DNA from: Isoetes taiwanensis | Taxonomy: Eukaryota > Streptophyta > Lycopodiopsida > Isoetales > Isoetaceae | DNA length: 64,000 bases | Direction of reading: 5' to 3' | Assembly: GCA_021234155.1 (NCBI GenBank) | Contig: JAJEKV010000237.1 | Span: forward strand, 593,251 to 657,250 | Part shown: positions 1 to 11,957 of the stretch, piece by piece | How the letters are laid out: every line of letters begins with the position of its first letter | Numbering within the stretch: the first letter of the stretch is position 1 | Notes under the pieces: generated by a model | Told to the model about the DNA's origin: nothing | What the model saw: only the letters and a program-made list of their open reading frames with translations | Databases searched by the model: none | Made by a program: the position numbers and the translations under genes

Positions 1-297
1 AATTTGCAGAATGCTATGGAGACATGGCAAATGCGTATAAACTATGCTTTTCTAGTGTCCATGTTATCATAAAGATACTTTTGCTTAATGCAGGTTTTCG
101 GTAGATTGGGCTAAAATAGACAATGTTATGCTCTTGATCTAAGACAATATCTACTCTTGAATATGTAGTTTGCAACATACCTTTTGTTTTTATCTTTATA
201 TTAAAGAGGTGAGCTGGGACAAGAATAGGAGCATCAATGCAAAAATTTGTTGTTCAAAGCCAACCCAATGTAAAAAGCCACATGTTAATATTTATCT

Positions 298-437
298 ACT
301 TATTTTGAATGGAATGTAAGAAAACAAATAAAAGTTGCATGGTAGTTTTCAACTTTAGCCCACTTATTTTGAATGGAATGTAAGAAAACAAATAAAAGTT
401 GCATGGTAACTTTACATAGTTTTCAACTTTAGCCCAC
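298..437. repeat. 64-bp tandem duplication
   Basis: An AT-rich unit starting ACTTATTTTGAATGG occurs at 298 and again at 362. The second copy carries an extra 10-11 bases before its shared end (TTTCAACTTTAGCCCAC). It lies in otherwise featureless sequence upstream of the first LINE. Nothing else recognisable is seen in 1-550. Confidence 0.85.
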
Positions 438-556
438 ACCATGGGGTTTTGTTTTCTCTGGTCTATAACATATATATACATGTCATTCAAAGATATTGCA
501 GAGGGGCTGAGGGGCAGTGGCATTCCGATTTTTTCTAAGCGCTCAGAAATGACGCC

Positions 557-835
557 ATGGTGAAAGTCTTTGCAATTCTGATACAAGGCGATTGGCACTC
601 ATGTGAATGGCTTGAAGGAGAGCCTGATGTGCTATGGAACTCCCTGGTGATGCAACAATTCTTCCCTAATCAACTTTTTACTCCAATTTTTTCAACCATT
701 CTTGAAAACACGGTTCTTGCTGAAGAGTTTTGGTTAGGGGAGTTTATTGGAGATAGAAATGTTGCTGCCAATAGTGTATTCCATGTTTTCTGTGATTGGC
801 ATGATGGAAAAAACTTAGTTAAGGTCTATTCTTAA
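557..835 (+). CDS. unrecognised 92-codon ORF upstream of LINE
   Basis: An open frame of 92 codons starts at ATG 557. The product is rich in aromatic and acidic residues and has no motif I recognise. It ends about 95 bases before the first plausible ORF1 codon of the downstream L1-like element. It could be a 5' part of that element, an exon remnant or a chance ORF. No signal peptide, membrane segment or zinc ligand pattern is visible. Confidence 0.2.
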   Translation: MVKVFAILIQGDWHSCEWLEGEPDVLWNSLVMQQFFPNQLFTPIFSTILENTVLAEEFWLGEFIGDRNVAANSVFHVFCDWHDGKNLVKVYS

Positions 836-928
836 GATTAAGGGGGGAAACAAAACACAAAACAATCAAAACCAACAATTTTCTTAAGAGATAACAGATT
901 TGGTGCATAGTTTTTTGGAAAGCTAGAT

Positions 929-2782
929 ATGGAAAATGATAAGGACAAAGTAGAAAATAAGAACATCAGCCAAGTATTGGATTCTGAACCTGATGAGTTA
1001 AAAATGATTGCAAAAAGAATGTCTGTCATGTCAGATATCGAAAAGAGGAAATTGGTACAAATTCTGAAGGATTGGGACCTACAAAAAGACAGAATGCAGC
1101 GGGCAGTAATGATGAAACTAATGGGGAGAGAATAGAATAGAATAGAATAGAATTGTTTTTATCGTCCACGGAGAGAAAGGGAAAGGAAGTTGAAAGGGAC
1201 GCAGATAATCTGGTGGCTTTTGGTGACTTCTTCATGTACCTGTCGGACTTAGAGCCGGAGAAGACAAGTGCAATTCCTATAGACATGGTGGCGACGAGAC
1301 AACAGATGGGGATATGAGCTGTTCAAAGGCAGCAAAATATTGTCAAGCCAACTTTGGAGAACCTGAACAATCTGCAAGAGGAGGAGGACGGGATTGATGT
1401 GCAAAAAACCAAGCATGCATTTCACGGTAAAATTCTGAAAAACCCGTTTGTGGAAGCAAGATTAAAATAGATGGTGAGTCGAGCAGTGATTGGCTGTGTT
1501 AGGCATGAGGGAGTGAAACTCCCAAAGCTAATTGAAAATATCTCTATTTCTAAGATTTATTGGCTTGATTTCCCTTTCTTCATTGTGGAATGTGGGAACG
1601 AGATCTCTGTTAAAATGCTCCTCAAGCAAGACACGATTACGAGAGTCAATATCCAAATCTTTTTTCAAAGATGGTACCCGGCCTTTGATCCTCAGGATAT
1701 TAAGCAGCTCTTCCATCCTGCATGGACCTCAGTCCAAGGCCTCAGTCCAATCTATTGAAGTGAGGAAATTTTGAGGAATATCTTCTAGGAATTGGGGGAC
1801 TTCATTGGTGTGGAGGCCATGCCGGATCAACCCCCGCGTGTTTGGGTCCAATTAGATCTCCTCAAGCCAATTCCTGAGAGAATTGATTACTGTGATTACT
1901 TTGGCCTTCAGAAATGCCTCCCTCTGCAGTGGAGAGGAATCCCTACTCCTTGTAGTACCTGTGGAATTCGGCTGCAGGTAGCGGGGTCTGTAAAGGCTTC
2001 ATTGAAAAAATGCCAAATTGGATCCTCCAAATCCATGGATTACTCCATATAAGAAACCTTCTCCTACCTTTAGGAAGCAAAATGTTAATGGTAGTGTGAA
2101 GAGAAAGGCCCGTAAGCAGAGGATTAGGGAAGAGCGTGAAAGGGCAGAACAGGCACAATTGACTCAGAAAAAAGGAAAGATGACTTGGATCCGGAAGTCA
2201 GATGAACTTCCCGGGAGTGTAAAAGTCCTAAATCGTGGAATTATAATTAAGGAGACAACATTGAGGAGTGAAGCTTTGTCTGCTACCCCCTCTCCTGTTC
2301 TGGAGAAAGGTGAATGCTCTCATGCATCTAAAGTAAAAGCCACTGATTTTCCTATTCAGAACCTTTTTCCTGGTCCTGACAACAAACCACAATTGGAAGG
2401 CATTGGTGAGCTTCACAATCAACAGCCAATGCCTTTGATCCGTAATCCTCAGGTTGGAAATCATGGTGATGCTGGTGAGCTTATAAAGCAACAGCCAAAA
2501 TCTCCCAATCATGTTGAGCCTTCTGTCATTAGAGAGAGCTCAAAAATCCAGGCTGCTGATCTTCAGTCTGTTCAAGATACTCATGTTGATCAAAGTATAG
2601 AATCTACTGTGGATGACACTCTGGAAGGGGTGTACCCAACTAATGACCTAGTCATGTCATCCCCTGCACAATCTGGACTTGATGAATTTTATACTCCACA
2701 AACATCTAAGAAAAAGCACAAGAAAATGGTCCTCTTCAATTTGGATGGGTCTGCCTCCAATACTAGAAACAAATCTTCATGA
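929..2782 (+). pseudogene. LINE ORF1 (nucleic-acid-binding Gag-like protein), broken
   Basis: Three frames together give a plant L1 ORF1. An acidic/basic N-terminus (929-1135) is followed by a DUF4283-like segment at 1471-1758 ending in the typical RWYPAFDPQD (family form RW.PGFDP). Next comes a piece at 1792-2052 with WRGIPTPCSTCG, the first half of a CCHC_4 zinc knuckle whose His and last Cys are lost. A long hydrophilic C-terminal tail is open from 2018 to 2782. Such proteins coat LINE RNA. The reading frame is interrupted near 1133 by a short foreign tail insertion and again near 1310, 1760 and 2000. Confidence 0.75.
1133..1178 (-). mobile_element. tail-only insertion of the non-L1 LINE/SINE 3' end
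   Basis: Inside ORF1 of the L1-like element lie four to five GAATA units followed by a stretch ending ATCGTCCACGGAGA. The same block marks the 3' ends of the LINE family at 33.3, 42.5 and 61.6 kb and of the SINE at 26.2 kb, read on the minus strand. The octamer GGAGAGAA occurs on both sides and may be the target-site duplication. ORF1-like coding resumes directly after it. I infer an extreme 5' truncation, with only the 3' tail copied. Confidence 0.5.
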
Positions 2783-5700
2783 AGATTGTTTGTTGGAATC
2801 TTAGAGGCATAAAGGGTTTTTTAAAAAGAAAAAGGGCTCTAATAGCCATTCAAGAAATGAAAGCAGACATCATTCTATTGCAGGAGCATAGGCTTCCTTC
2901 TTTTGAATCCTCTAAACTAGGGGAATGGATCTGTCCAAGGAGTGGCTCTATCTGGGCTACTGCTAATGGCACAAAAGGAGGTATTTGCACGATTTGGAAA
3001 GGATTTTCATCCTCTGGCTCTTATATAGCTCCTCGGATAGGTGGTCTGTCAGTTTTTTGGACATTAAAGGTCATCTTCTTGGCATCATTAATGTCTATGC
3101 TTCAACAGAGCCTCATGAAAGGGAAATGCAGTGGAGTGAAATGAGAAATTGGATTGGAAAACAAAAAGAGGTTCGTAATTGGCTCTTAGCAGGGGATTTC
3201 AATAATACCCCTCTTTGGGATCAGAAGCTGGAAAAGAAATTAAATATGACCAAAAATGAAAGGAGTGAATGGGACAAACTTATTAGAACTTTTGTTTATC
3301 ATCCTCCTTCCTCTTCAGCCACTTATTCTTGGAGCAATAAAAGAAAAGGACCTGAGAGAATCTTTTGTTTGTTGGGCAGATTTTAACCTCATCAACTGAT
3401 CTGGATATTTGGGATCAAGTTCTCATCAAGTCAGACTGTAGCATCCATTTCCGACCATTTTTCACAGGTTTTGGAGTCCCTATCATATGCCTCACGTGCT
3501 GCCAAGATGAGTACTCCTTTCAAATTCAATGTTTAGCTCTTGCATATTGAGCAATTCTGCTCACAATTGAGGGAATATTATTTGTCCCTTCCTAAGCTTG
3601 GTAATAGCAGATCAATGGCAGGTTTTGTGCAGAAACTGAAAAAGCTGAAAGACTGGATCAAGAAGTGGGGAAAAAATTGTGCAGAAAAGGAAAAACAACA
3701 AAGAAATGAAGTTTATGCTCAAATAAAAAAGGCGAGGGAACTTTTATTTCTTGATAAAGATAACCAGTCCCTGCAGGAACAAGACGAAAGGCTAGAAATC
3801 AATGTCAAGCACATAAAGGAGCTACAGACTCAATCTTTGGCCATCAGGAGTAAATGTCAGTATGTCAGCTCAATGGATAAAAGTAGCTCCTCTTTCTTCT
3901 TTCGAGCTGCAAAAAGTAAAGTTATTAATAACAGTATCATATCAGTCTAGGATGAGCAAAATAATCTTATCCAGGGTCAGCAAGGGATTCAATTCTTCTT
4001 TGCTCAGAAATACCAAGAGTTGTTTGATATTTGATATTGAAGATTTTTTCAACTCTATTGATTCCGATTCCATGTCAATTAACAATAAGCTTCTTATAGC
4101 TGTTCCAAAGAAGCAGGAAATTTTCCTCACTTTGAATCCTATGGCTTCAGGTAAAAGCCCAGGACCTGATGGCTTTTCCCCTGAATTTTTCAGGGAATTT
4201 TGGGATGTTATGCAAGATGACATCACAACCTTTATCCAAGGGGCTTGGACGGCTGATAGTTTACACCTTGCAATAAATGCTGGGCTTATAGTTGGTTCCA
4301 ACGGTAGATCAACCTATTGGTTTCTCTGATTGGAGACCTATTTCTTTGACTAATACTAGCTAAAAAATTTTGGCTAAATTGTTAGCAAACAGGCCCAAGC
4401 CTATGTTGAAAAGATCTATCAGTTCCCTACAAACTGCTTTCCTTCCTTTCAGGAGTATTCTTGATAATTTCATTGGAGCATATGAAGGTCTGCATTGGAA
4501 CAAACTTTCCAAGCAAAATTGCATGATATTAAAGCTTGACTTCAAAAGGGCTTTTGATACCATTAACTGGGACTTTTTATATAGGGCAATGGAGTTCCTT
4601 GGCTTCTCACACCAGGTAATTAATTTGGTCTATGCTTTCAATAAAGAAGCTAGATCTGCAGTTTTGGTCAATGGCTGTCGTTCCTCTTTTTTTCCCTGCA
4701 AAAGAGGAGTCATGCAAGGATGCCCTCTTGCCCCATACCTGTTTCACATTGTGGCTGAAATGGTGACCAAAATTACCATCAAACTCTAGCAAACTGGGCA
4801 AATTAAGTGTCTTCAAATGCCTAATGACTGTAAGTCTCTCTCTTTGATGCAATATGCAGATGACATATTTATATCCTTAGAGGATGATGGGAAAAGTATT
4901 TTTACTTTTCTGACTGCCATGGAGCTGTTTTGCCTCGGAAGTACACTTGAACATGTCTAAATGTGTGATCCTTTTAGACACCCCAGAGATTTTTGCAAGT
5001 ATCCCCATTCTAGAGAAAAATATGGCCACCAAATTTTTGGGACTTCCTCTTGCTTTTGATATGAGTTTGCATGGTCTTTAGGCTTCAATCACAAATAAAA
5101 TTAAGAGGAAATTCATGATGTATCCTGCTTCTCTTTCTTTGGCCGGTAGAGTGGAGATTGCTAATACAGTGATAGCCAGTACACACATTTAATTTTTATC
5201 TGTAACAGTGGCTGATAAAGCAACATATGGGGAAATTGAGGCTGCTATAAGAAAATTCATTTGGCATGGTGATTATAAAATTGCTTGGCAAAATCTTACC
5301 ACCCCAAAGGACTCTGGTGGTCTCGGCTATAAGAGTCTCTTCAAGCAAGCTCAAGCTCTAGCTGCAAAGCTAGTTTGGCGTGCCCTTTGCTCCTCCCATA
5401 ACTCTCCTGCTATATGTTTTATCAAATATTGGATAGAGCAGTCCAAACTAGTTGGAAGCAAATCAATACACCATCAGCTTCCAGACTCGGCTTTCTATCA
5501 GCTCTCAGCAGGTCCTTATACATCTCCCATCATGAAGCATCTGTTGGAGGCTTGGAATGAAGGTTCCCACTGTTTTCATGCAGATGACCTCAAATGTGTA
5601 AGTTCGGGATTTCATTTCTTTTGGCATCACAATTTACATCCTGCCGAGACATGCTGCTTGGCTCTTAAGCACCCAAGGAATATAAGGAATGGAGTGATGG

Positions 5701-6540
5701 TGGTCCTAAAACCATTGCTGATCTCAGATGCAATGGGAGGTGGCTTACCTGGCAGCAAATGGTAACAAAGGTTAGTGATTCCCAGACAAACAAGAAGATC
5801 TTCGCCTCACTTTCTCAGGCTAGCAATTGGGAGGAATCATCCGACTCCATCTCATGGGGCTATGAAGGTAAAAAAAACACTACAATGTGTCAAGAATATA
5901 TCGAATGATCATTCTTCTTCTGAACTTAAAGTCACTACAAAGTGGGGATGTTCAGAACAGGAGGCAGTCAGGCTAATTGTTGATGGATGGCAAGCTTACT
6001 GTGCTAAGAAGATCCTCTTGTTCAGATGGCTACTCCTGAATCAAAGTTTGTCCACCAATGACAGGTTGGCCAAATACAAGACAACATTTTCTAATGCTTG
6101 TCCATTGGGTTGTCAGTGCCCTGAGTCGAACCTGCATGTTTTCCAGTGTCCTAGGCTTCTTCCTTTTTGGTCTTGGGCTAAAAATATTTGTGCTGCCACT
6201 ATAGGTTCTACATCTCAGGAGTTTTTTGCTTTCTTGAGTTTCCCAAATGCCTTCTGTGGCACTTTGAGAACTTTGGGCACTTTGGTCTATTTGGAAACAT
6301 CGAAATAGAATTCTACACGATCAAAAATCTTTCAGCCTTAATTGGCTCAAAGCTTGTTTCCAATCCTTGCTAGTCACAGAAGATACAAGAGTTCAGCTTA
6401 TGATAGAAATTGGGATTCCTTGGGGAATTATTATGGTTTCTATGCCTTTTTTAAATTGTCTCTTACTGATGCTGATGTTGATAATGGTAATTGGACAAAC
6501 TGTCTAGAACTTTTAGCTCAAAACTTTTGCTAGAAATCGT
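2779..6540 (+). pseudogene. LINE ORF2: endonuclease-reverse transcriptase-zf-RVT, broken
   Basis: The endonuclease starts MKIVCWNLRGIKGF at 2779, with ILLQEH (the metal-binding Glu region) and GGICTIWKG following. A frameshift near 3140 moves it to the frame that holds LLAGDFNN. The RT fingers have KSPGPDGF near 4155. Palm motif A is LDFKRAFDTINW near 4540, then GVMQGCPLAPYLF near 4715. The catalytic QYADDIF is at about 4850, and KFLGLPLAF follows near 5030. The region AAIRKFIWHG and the zf-RVT stretch with CPLGCQCPESNLHVFQCP (6100-6150) form the C-terminus. All catalytic residues seen are intact, but about six frameshifts or stops prevent expression. Confidence 0.85.
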
Positions 6541-7388
6541 GGCTAATATTTCCAGAAACTCTGCACCTCTTTGGCCTTGGATAGATATTTTGAAACCGCC
6601 ATAGTTCTTTTAATCTGCATCTCATCCCATCATTCCGGCTTTGCCACTGTGGCCGATTGTGGCAGATTGGCTGCTACATCTAGAATGCTTCCTCTTTTTC
6701 TAACTCTGCACCTCTTTGGCCTTGGATAGATATTTTGAAACCGCCATAGTTCTTTTAATCTGCATCTCATCCCATCATTCCGGCTTTGCCACTGTGGCCG
6801 ATTGTGGCAGATTGGCTGCTACATCTAGAATGCTTCCTCTTTTTTTCTCGATTCGTCTTTGTGGCAACAAGGATCTATCTTAAACCTGTCTCAAAGCGCA
6901 TCTCCAGCGCATGCATAGGCCGCAGGCAGCCATAAATATGAAAAAACGTAACCCAAAAATGAATTTTGCCCATATTTTTGTTAACCTAACATTTAGAGCA
7001 TTATTATTGATGGCTCTAATTTTTATTTTGTCTATGTATTACCATATTTAGGTGGTCTTTCTCTTTTGACCTATTTTGCCTTATCTTAAAGGCTTTTTCC
7101 ACTATATTGACCAAGTTTTCTGCCTTAGGCCATTCATAGATTCTTTCCAAATAGATTGAAAATGCCTTATGTAGGCACTTGCAGAAGCCCAAGGTTCAAG
7201 TTGTTTTTCAAACTATTGGCTAACCCAACAAGCAGCATGGGCATGCCCTATGCTTTATTATAAAGCTAGGCATCTGTTTACCATTTCTTAACTCATAGGC
7301 ATATAGTGCCCTGCTAAATTGATTTGAAGATCATTCCCAATAGGTTATTCAAGGCACATTTCTGTTCTACATTTTTTAACACTCGTTA
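6491..7388 (+). repeat. duplicated block, copy 1 (partner 9168-9935)
   Basis: This runs from the end of the LINE coding region through non-coding sequence to ...AACACTCGTTA. It matches 9168-9935 closely apart from the 145-bp tandem unit and a 20-bp gap near 7350. Copy 1 is continuous with the LINE upstream, so it is probably the source, and copy 2 was moved into the unique sequence at 9168. No coding region beyond the LINE 3' part is seen. Confidence 0.85.
6557..6846 (+). repeat. 145-bp direct tandem duplication
   Basis: The unit beginning AACTCTGCACCTCTTTGG is present at 6557-6701 and 6702-6846 almost without change, and once more at 9233-9377 inside the second copy of the larger duplicated block. 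The tandem doubling is therefore private to the first block or was lost from the second. Confidence 0.9.
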
Positions 7389-7442
7389 GGATTATTTTAG
7401 ACCCCTATTTTTCTTTCTTAAGAAAAATTGTCTGTTTACTGT

Positions 7443-7499
7443 AACTATAGGGTGGCTCCCCACTTGTTACAGTGGGGGATCTGCCATAACCCTATAGTT
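7443..7499. repeat. GC-rich hairpin with 11-bp perfect arms
   Basis: The outer arms AACTATAGGGT (7443-7453) and ACCCTATAGTT (7489-7499) pair perfectly. An inner stem pairs TCCCCACT (7457-7464) with AGTGGGGGA (7471-7479), leaving the loop TGTTAC. It stands out in AT-rich surroundings. It could be the relic of a fold-back or Helitron-like terminus or an RNA structure. No flanking direct repeats are obvious. Confidence 0.6.
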
Positions 7500-7583
7500 T
7501 CTTTTTAAGCCAAAATCATATATATACTACAATATTTCAGAGATTTGAGATCGTATCTTTAGTATTCAGTTTCAACATAGGAA

Positions 7584-7662
7584 AGCATGGTCAAATGGCA
7601 TGCTATCATAATTTTTCGGATTCTCATCGCATAGCATGGTCAAATGGCATGCCAGCATAATT
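7584..7662 (+). repeat. 29-bp direct repeat, 49-bp spacing
   Basis: AGCATGGTCAAATGGCATGC occurs at 7584 and 7633, each followed by a near-identical ATCATAATTT-like end. The remainder of 7389-7790 has no recognisable gene. Confidence 0.8.
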
Positions 7663-7797
7663 TATTTGTAGTGACTTTCAATTTTGAAAAGTTCACACTA
7701 TAATCATCGATTATCTCCTTCAATTTGTAATCAATTCAGCATAGAATAGAATACATATACCAAATATCACTTGTCATGCAAAACGTATTTTTTATAC

Positions 7798-9172
7798 CTT
7801 TTGCACAAGTCTGTCATGCAATTTTGTTGGCACCACATCTAATTGGACCAAGATCCTTGTTCCAGATAGGTGGCAAAAACTCCAGGTTGTACTCAACTTG
7901 AGCATCATCATTATCCTGAAATCATATCATCATTATCATAAAATCGTAGGATCATTCCCATTAATCTTTTCCCAAAGTGTCAAGTTTTGCTCAATTTACT
8001 ACCAACAGATAAGATGCATCACTGGTAAGACCAATGAAATGAAATTTCTAAAAAAAACCCTGGAACAACTAGCCTAGGCAACAACCAACTAGCAGTCTAA
8101 GCTACATCGGTCAATCCCTCAGTAGCCTTATCATTCTGTACAATTAATCGAGCAGACTAAAAGACAGTGCATCAAACTGTGGTCCAAAGTCTATTGACTT
8201 TAAATCCCTTAAGGTCATTTTTCCATTGTAAATATACCAGTCAAAGCTCATATACATTATATCATGCATATTGACAATCTGTAATAGAAAACTATTGTAT
8301 TACATATTTATGAAGTCACCTTACATCCTTTCATATACTTTGCAGTCAAAGCACATCGCAAAATTTAATGTACAGACCTGGATGCAATACTTTCCTTTTG
8401 CATTTGGTATTTTCAGTTACCAAACCATATCTAATGCTTGAAAGTAGCAGCATCATAACAGCTAGTCTTTGCCCTAGTAATTTGCAACTCAAAGTCTTGG
8501 AAAACTTGTGATCAACTAGCCAGTATTGGCAGTTACATCCACGCGCTTTTTTCTTTATCCAACATACGTTTTAGCTAGAACACACCATAACAGCAAAGGA
8601 GCACAATGAGAGAAGAAATACCACGTACCTGCAGCCAACCATGCAAACATTAGCGATAGTCTCGGTAATGATGCAAGGGCCAAAAGGTACTTTGGGTATT
8701 TCTTGGCTTTTCGCCTCTCACCCATTGTACCTTTTGCCCTTGATTAGTAACAGCTTAATAAGAATGAATGAATAAAAGAAAAAAAGCAAACCAGAACATT
8801 TCACATATGTTAACCTTTTTTAGATGTGCGCTTTGGCATCATTAAGGTCTATTTATTCACTAAAAAGTCTGCCTTACTGCTTAAAAACATGTCAAACAGA
8901 CTATTTCGTATCATATACAACCTTGAGAGTTAGGTAACTCTTATCAAGATCCTTATTTTAACTCACTTGTACTCTGTTTATATCATCAGAGATGCTAGAT
9001 GCATATACATCATGGTATAAATATAGGCATCGAAAATAACTTAATGCCAGCATGTAGTAAGAGGCTTTTCCTAAGCTCATGTATCATGTATTAATCTGCA
9101 ACTAGAAACACAAAGAAATACCTGAAGTTTCCCTTCATCGGCAATCAAGTGTCCATCTAAATGTGTCTTGGA
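7798..9172 (-). pseudogene. possible exon remnants of an unrecognised gene
   Basis: On the minus strand a fragment encoding THLDGHLIADEGKLQ ends in phase 0 at a GT donor (CTTCAG|GTATTT, 9121). It is cut off upstream exactly where the duplicated block inserts (9168-9172). A second candidate exon starts at 7915 after TTTCAG in phase 0 and encodes DNDDAQVEYNLEFLPPIWNK followed by a further dozen residues and a stop. Splicing them keeps one frame. Between them lies the hairpin exon at 8629-8738. The product is not recognised, and no full gene can be assembled. The exon calls are by eye. Confidence 0.3.
8629..8742 (-). ncRNA. structured hairpin exon, copy 1
   Basis: A strong stem-loop pairs 8674-8697 with 8720-8742: CAAGGGC/GCCCTTG, one bulged C, AAAAGGTAC/GTACCTTTT, then GGGT/ACCC. 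On the minus strand it is preceded by TACTAATCAAG and ends 110 bases later at GGCTGCAG|GTACGT, so it has acceptor- and donor-like borders. A homologue with the same borders and stem but a different loop lies at 14640-14750. In the phase set by the upstream candidate exon it meets a stop after six codons. It could be a structured poison exon, a MIRNA precursor or a small inverted-repeat element. I cannot choose between these from sequence alone. Confidence 0.4.
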
Positions 9173-9935
9173 CAAACTGTCGAGAACTTTTAGCTCAAAA
9201 CTTTTGCTAGAAATCGTGGCTAATATTTCCAGAAACTCTGCACCTCTTTGGCCTTGGATAGATATTTTGAAACCGCCATAGTTCTTTTAATCTGCATCTC
9301 ATCCCATCATTCCGGCTTTGCCACTGTGGCCGATTGTGGCAGATTGGCTGCTACATCTGGAATGCTTCCTCTTTTTCTCAGTTACGTGTTGTGGCAACAA
9401 GGATCTTGCCGAAACTGTCTCCAAGCGCATCTCCGGGCGCATGCATAGGCCGCAGGCAGCCGTAAATATGAAAAAACGTAACCCAAAAACGAATTTTGCC
9501 CATATTTTTGTTAACCTAACATTTAGAGCATTATTATTGATGGCTCTAATTTTTATTTTGTCTATGTATTACCATATTTAGGTGGTCTTTCTCTTTTGAC
9601 CTATTTTGCCTTATCTTAAATTTTTCCACTATATTGACCAAGTTTTCTGCCTTAGGCCATTCATAGATTCTTTCCAAACAGATTGAAAATGCCTTATGTA
9701 GGCACTTGCAGAAGCCCAAGGTTCAAGTTGTTTTTCAAACTATTGGCTAACCCAACAAGCAGCATGGGCATGCCCTATGCTTTATTACAAAGCTAGGCAT
9801 CTGTTTACCATTTCTTAACTCATAGGCATATAGTGCCCTACTAAATTGATTTGAAGATCATTCCCAATAAGTTGGATTTGCTTCATGCAGGTTATTCAAG
9901 GCACATTTCTGTTCTGCATTTTTTAACACTCGTTA
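9168..9935 (+). repeat. duplicated block, copy 2 (partner 6491-7388)
   Basis: This copy of the LINE-3'-end block begins TTGGACAAACTGT and ends AACACTCGTTA. It interrupts a minus-strand exon-like sequence at 9172. It contains a single 145-bp unit where copy 1 has two. It differs from copy 1 by scattered substitutions and small indels, which suggests a moderately old event. Confidence 0.85.
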
Positions 9936-10967
9936 ATACATGCACAAGTACTTGCTGCCATAAAATTACAGCTCTTAGAAAAAATGGCATAACTCTCTGT
10001 AGGAAGCTCTGTTTTTCTATTAATTATATGTTTCGGAAACGGCAACATATGCTCTACCATTTCAAGTAAAAACAGTCTGATTTTAAAAAAAAATGCTGCA
10101 TCAAGAATTGATTTCCGGAATCAGACCTAAATGCCCTTACCGCTTTCAAATGAAAGTTTGTGATCCAAAAGTTTATTCCTAAGATCTGTAGCCACATAAC
10201 AGGATGATTTAGGGAACAAAAGGCCACACCTGAGAAGTGTTCTTGATGTGGGCTTTGTCCAAAAAAAAGGCTGGCTTATATCGATCCATAGCGCCTCATC
10301 ATGCTACGCCTCATCATGCTAAAGCTGCCGCTTTTGCTATGCATCGGCAAGGTTTGTGCCATCCTGATCATAGTGCTTATGAAATGAAGCAGCAAGAAGG
10401 CGCTCTCCTTGTCTGCCGTTGAAGAGAAGAAAGGATGCCACAATGGTGATAACTACCTCCATTATCAGCCATAAAATAGACATGTCTTTTTTATAATATA
10501 AATATAAAATTTCAAACCTACATGGTCCATTTTTGCAAATGACATTTGAGTCCCATAAAATATTCTAATTTGTATAATTGAACGTGCTTTCTCTTGTGAA
10601 AATGAATGCATGCAACCATTTTTTAAAAATGAGACACTTGGCAAACATGCCATGCCATCCCATAATTAAAAAGTAAGTGCTTTTCTATAAATTTGACATA
10701 CCTTGTTCTAAGGTCTCATAAGATCAAACTGATGCGATCTATTAAGCAATAGGGTCAACATACAATGTTTTCAAATAGTAGTATCTATGTATTCCAATAT
10801 TATTCCCAAACATAAGAGAAATAAGAAAAGAATAACATTTTGGAGCCAAACGTGCACAACAAGTTTTGAAAATGTGCACAACAAGTTTTGTGAATATGGC
10901 ACATGCTCCACCACGTACCTGCTTGCACATGCATGTAGCCATCTTGGAATATCATTTAATCACAATA
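9936..10967. other. non-coding stretch without recognisable gene
   Basis: This is AT-rich sequence. A short imperfect repeat (GCCTCATCATGCTA twice, near 10290-10320) and a purine-rich run near 10400 are the only patterns seen. No ORF with family features was found on either strand. Confidence 0.6.
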
Positions 10968-11372
10968 AAAAAAAAAAAAAAAACGAAGCTACAACTAATT
11001 ATCTATAGAACATTCGGAACTAGGGAATCTCGACCCCGTTCAAAAAGTTTACAGCAACTGATAGATGAAGAAAAAAGATGGGCAGAAGTTTAGACAGTCT
11101 CGACTCTACCAAGTTATACGAGCAAATTTCCGCAGAAGACGTGGATATGTAAAGAGCAAATTACATGTTCTCTTTTAGATGCAGTTCATGGAAGCTACTT
11201 AGGATCAATCAGATTTTTGTGGGGACCATAGTCGATCTCAAAGCTACATGATTCTGCATTGATTAATGATAAGCTTCAATGGATCAAATTTGGCCATGAG
11301 TAGTACAAATTCCTATAACTGTCTTTTGGTCATTATGGAGTGGAAGCTGAACATGAACCAGAAAAGAAAAGT
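10968..11372 (+). repeat. partial third copy (A) of the poly(A)-linked repeat
   Basis: A run of about 17 A is followed by GCTACAACTAATTATCTATA and then about 390 bases shared with 12480-12894 and 16190-16585. The copy stops at CAGAAAAGAAAAGT, after which it diverges. Unlike the other two copies, the sequence before the A run is unrelated, so this copy begins at the A tract. That looks like a retrotransposed or recombined junction. Confidence 0.8.
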
Positions 11373-11861
11373 GATTTGTGAAACGACTTTTGTGAAATGC
11401 ATGACCCATTCCTTTCTCTATAAAGAAGGAGTCGTTCTTTAAAACAATTCTCTGAGATTCATCCTTGAAAAGAGATGCTTTCTTGAATGTAAGCTTATGA
11501 TCCTTCAAATCTGCAGAGACAATGTCCAAACTGGTCAAAAAAACCAACTTCTACAAAGTCCAAAATGGTGATGATAGTTTATTCTTATTGAGTATATGCC
11601 CAAAAGATTCTCTTTATCCCAATATGTAATTACACTCGATCATCAAAACAACATTCACATTACCCATTTTGTTTGTTGAAGGGCACAGCATATGGTGAGA
11701 CATCAGTCATCTACTTCTCCTATCCAATGGTAATTAATAAGCGGGCGAAAGCCAAACTAGAGAGCTAACCATAGGCTACACCATGATGGGCATATGGCAA
11801 CAAGTTTAAGCCATCCATTTTTCTTCTACAACTTTGATTGCATACCAGGTTCTTTATTCAT

Positions 11862-11945
11862 TTTTTTTTTTGATGAACGTGGACCTTTATTACTCAAAAG
11901 AATACAAAGAGTACATGGGGGACTCCCTTGATCCTTTAACCTTTT
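11862..11945 (-). mobile_element. short LINE-like 3' end
   Basis: Read on the minus strand, a segment with GAGTAATAAAGGTCCACG is followed by a short run of A (plus-strand T10 near 11864). The AATAAA-type signal just before the tail is what plant L1 3' ends look like. Only about 80 bases remain, so it is a strongly 5'-truncated insertion or a fragment. No clear target-site duplication was found. Confidence 0.45.
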
Positions 11946-11957
11946 GTTTAAACCTTT

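Larger units (their letters stand above)
900..6560 (+). mobile_element. L1-like LINE, degenerate, nearly full length
   Basis: This is a two-ORF non-LTR retrotransposon of the plant L1 type. ORF1 (929-2782) has DUF4283-like and CCHC-like parts. ORF2 (from 2779) has an APE-type endonuclease, a reverse transcriptase and a C-terminal zf-RVT domain. ORF1 stop and ORF2 start overlap in ATGA (2779-2782). Several frameshifts and stops break both ORFs, so the element is dead. No poly(A) tail is seen: sequence homologous to its 3' part continues into the duplicated block that starts at 6491. The exact 5' and 3' ends are uncertain. Confidence 0.85.
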
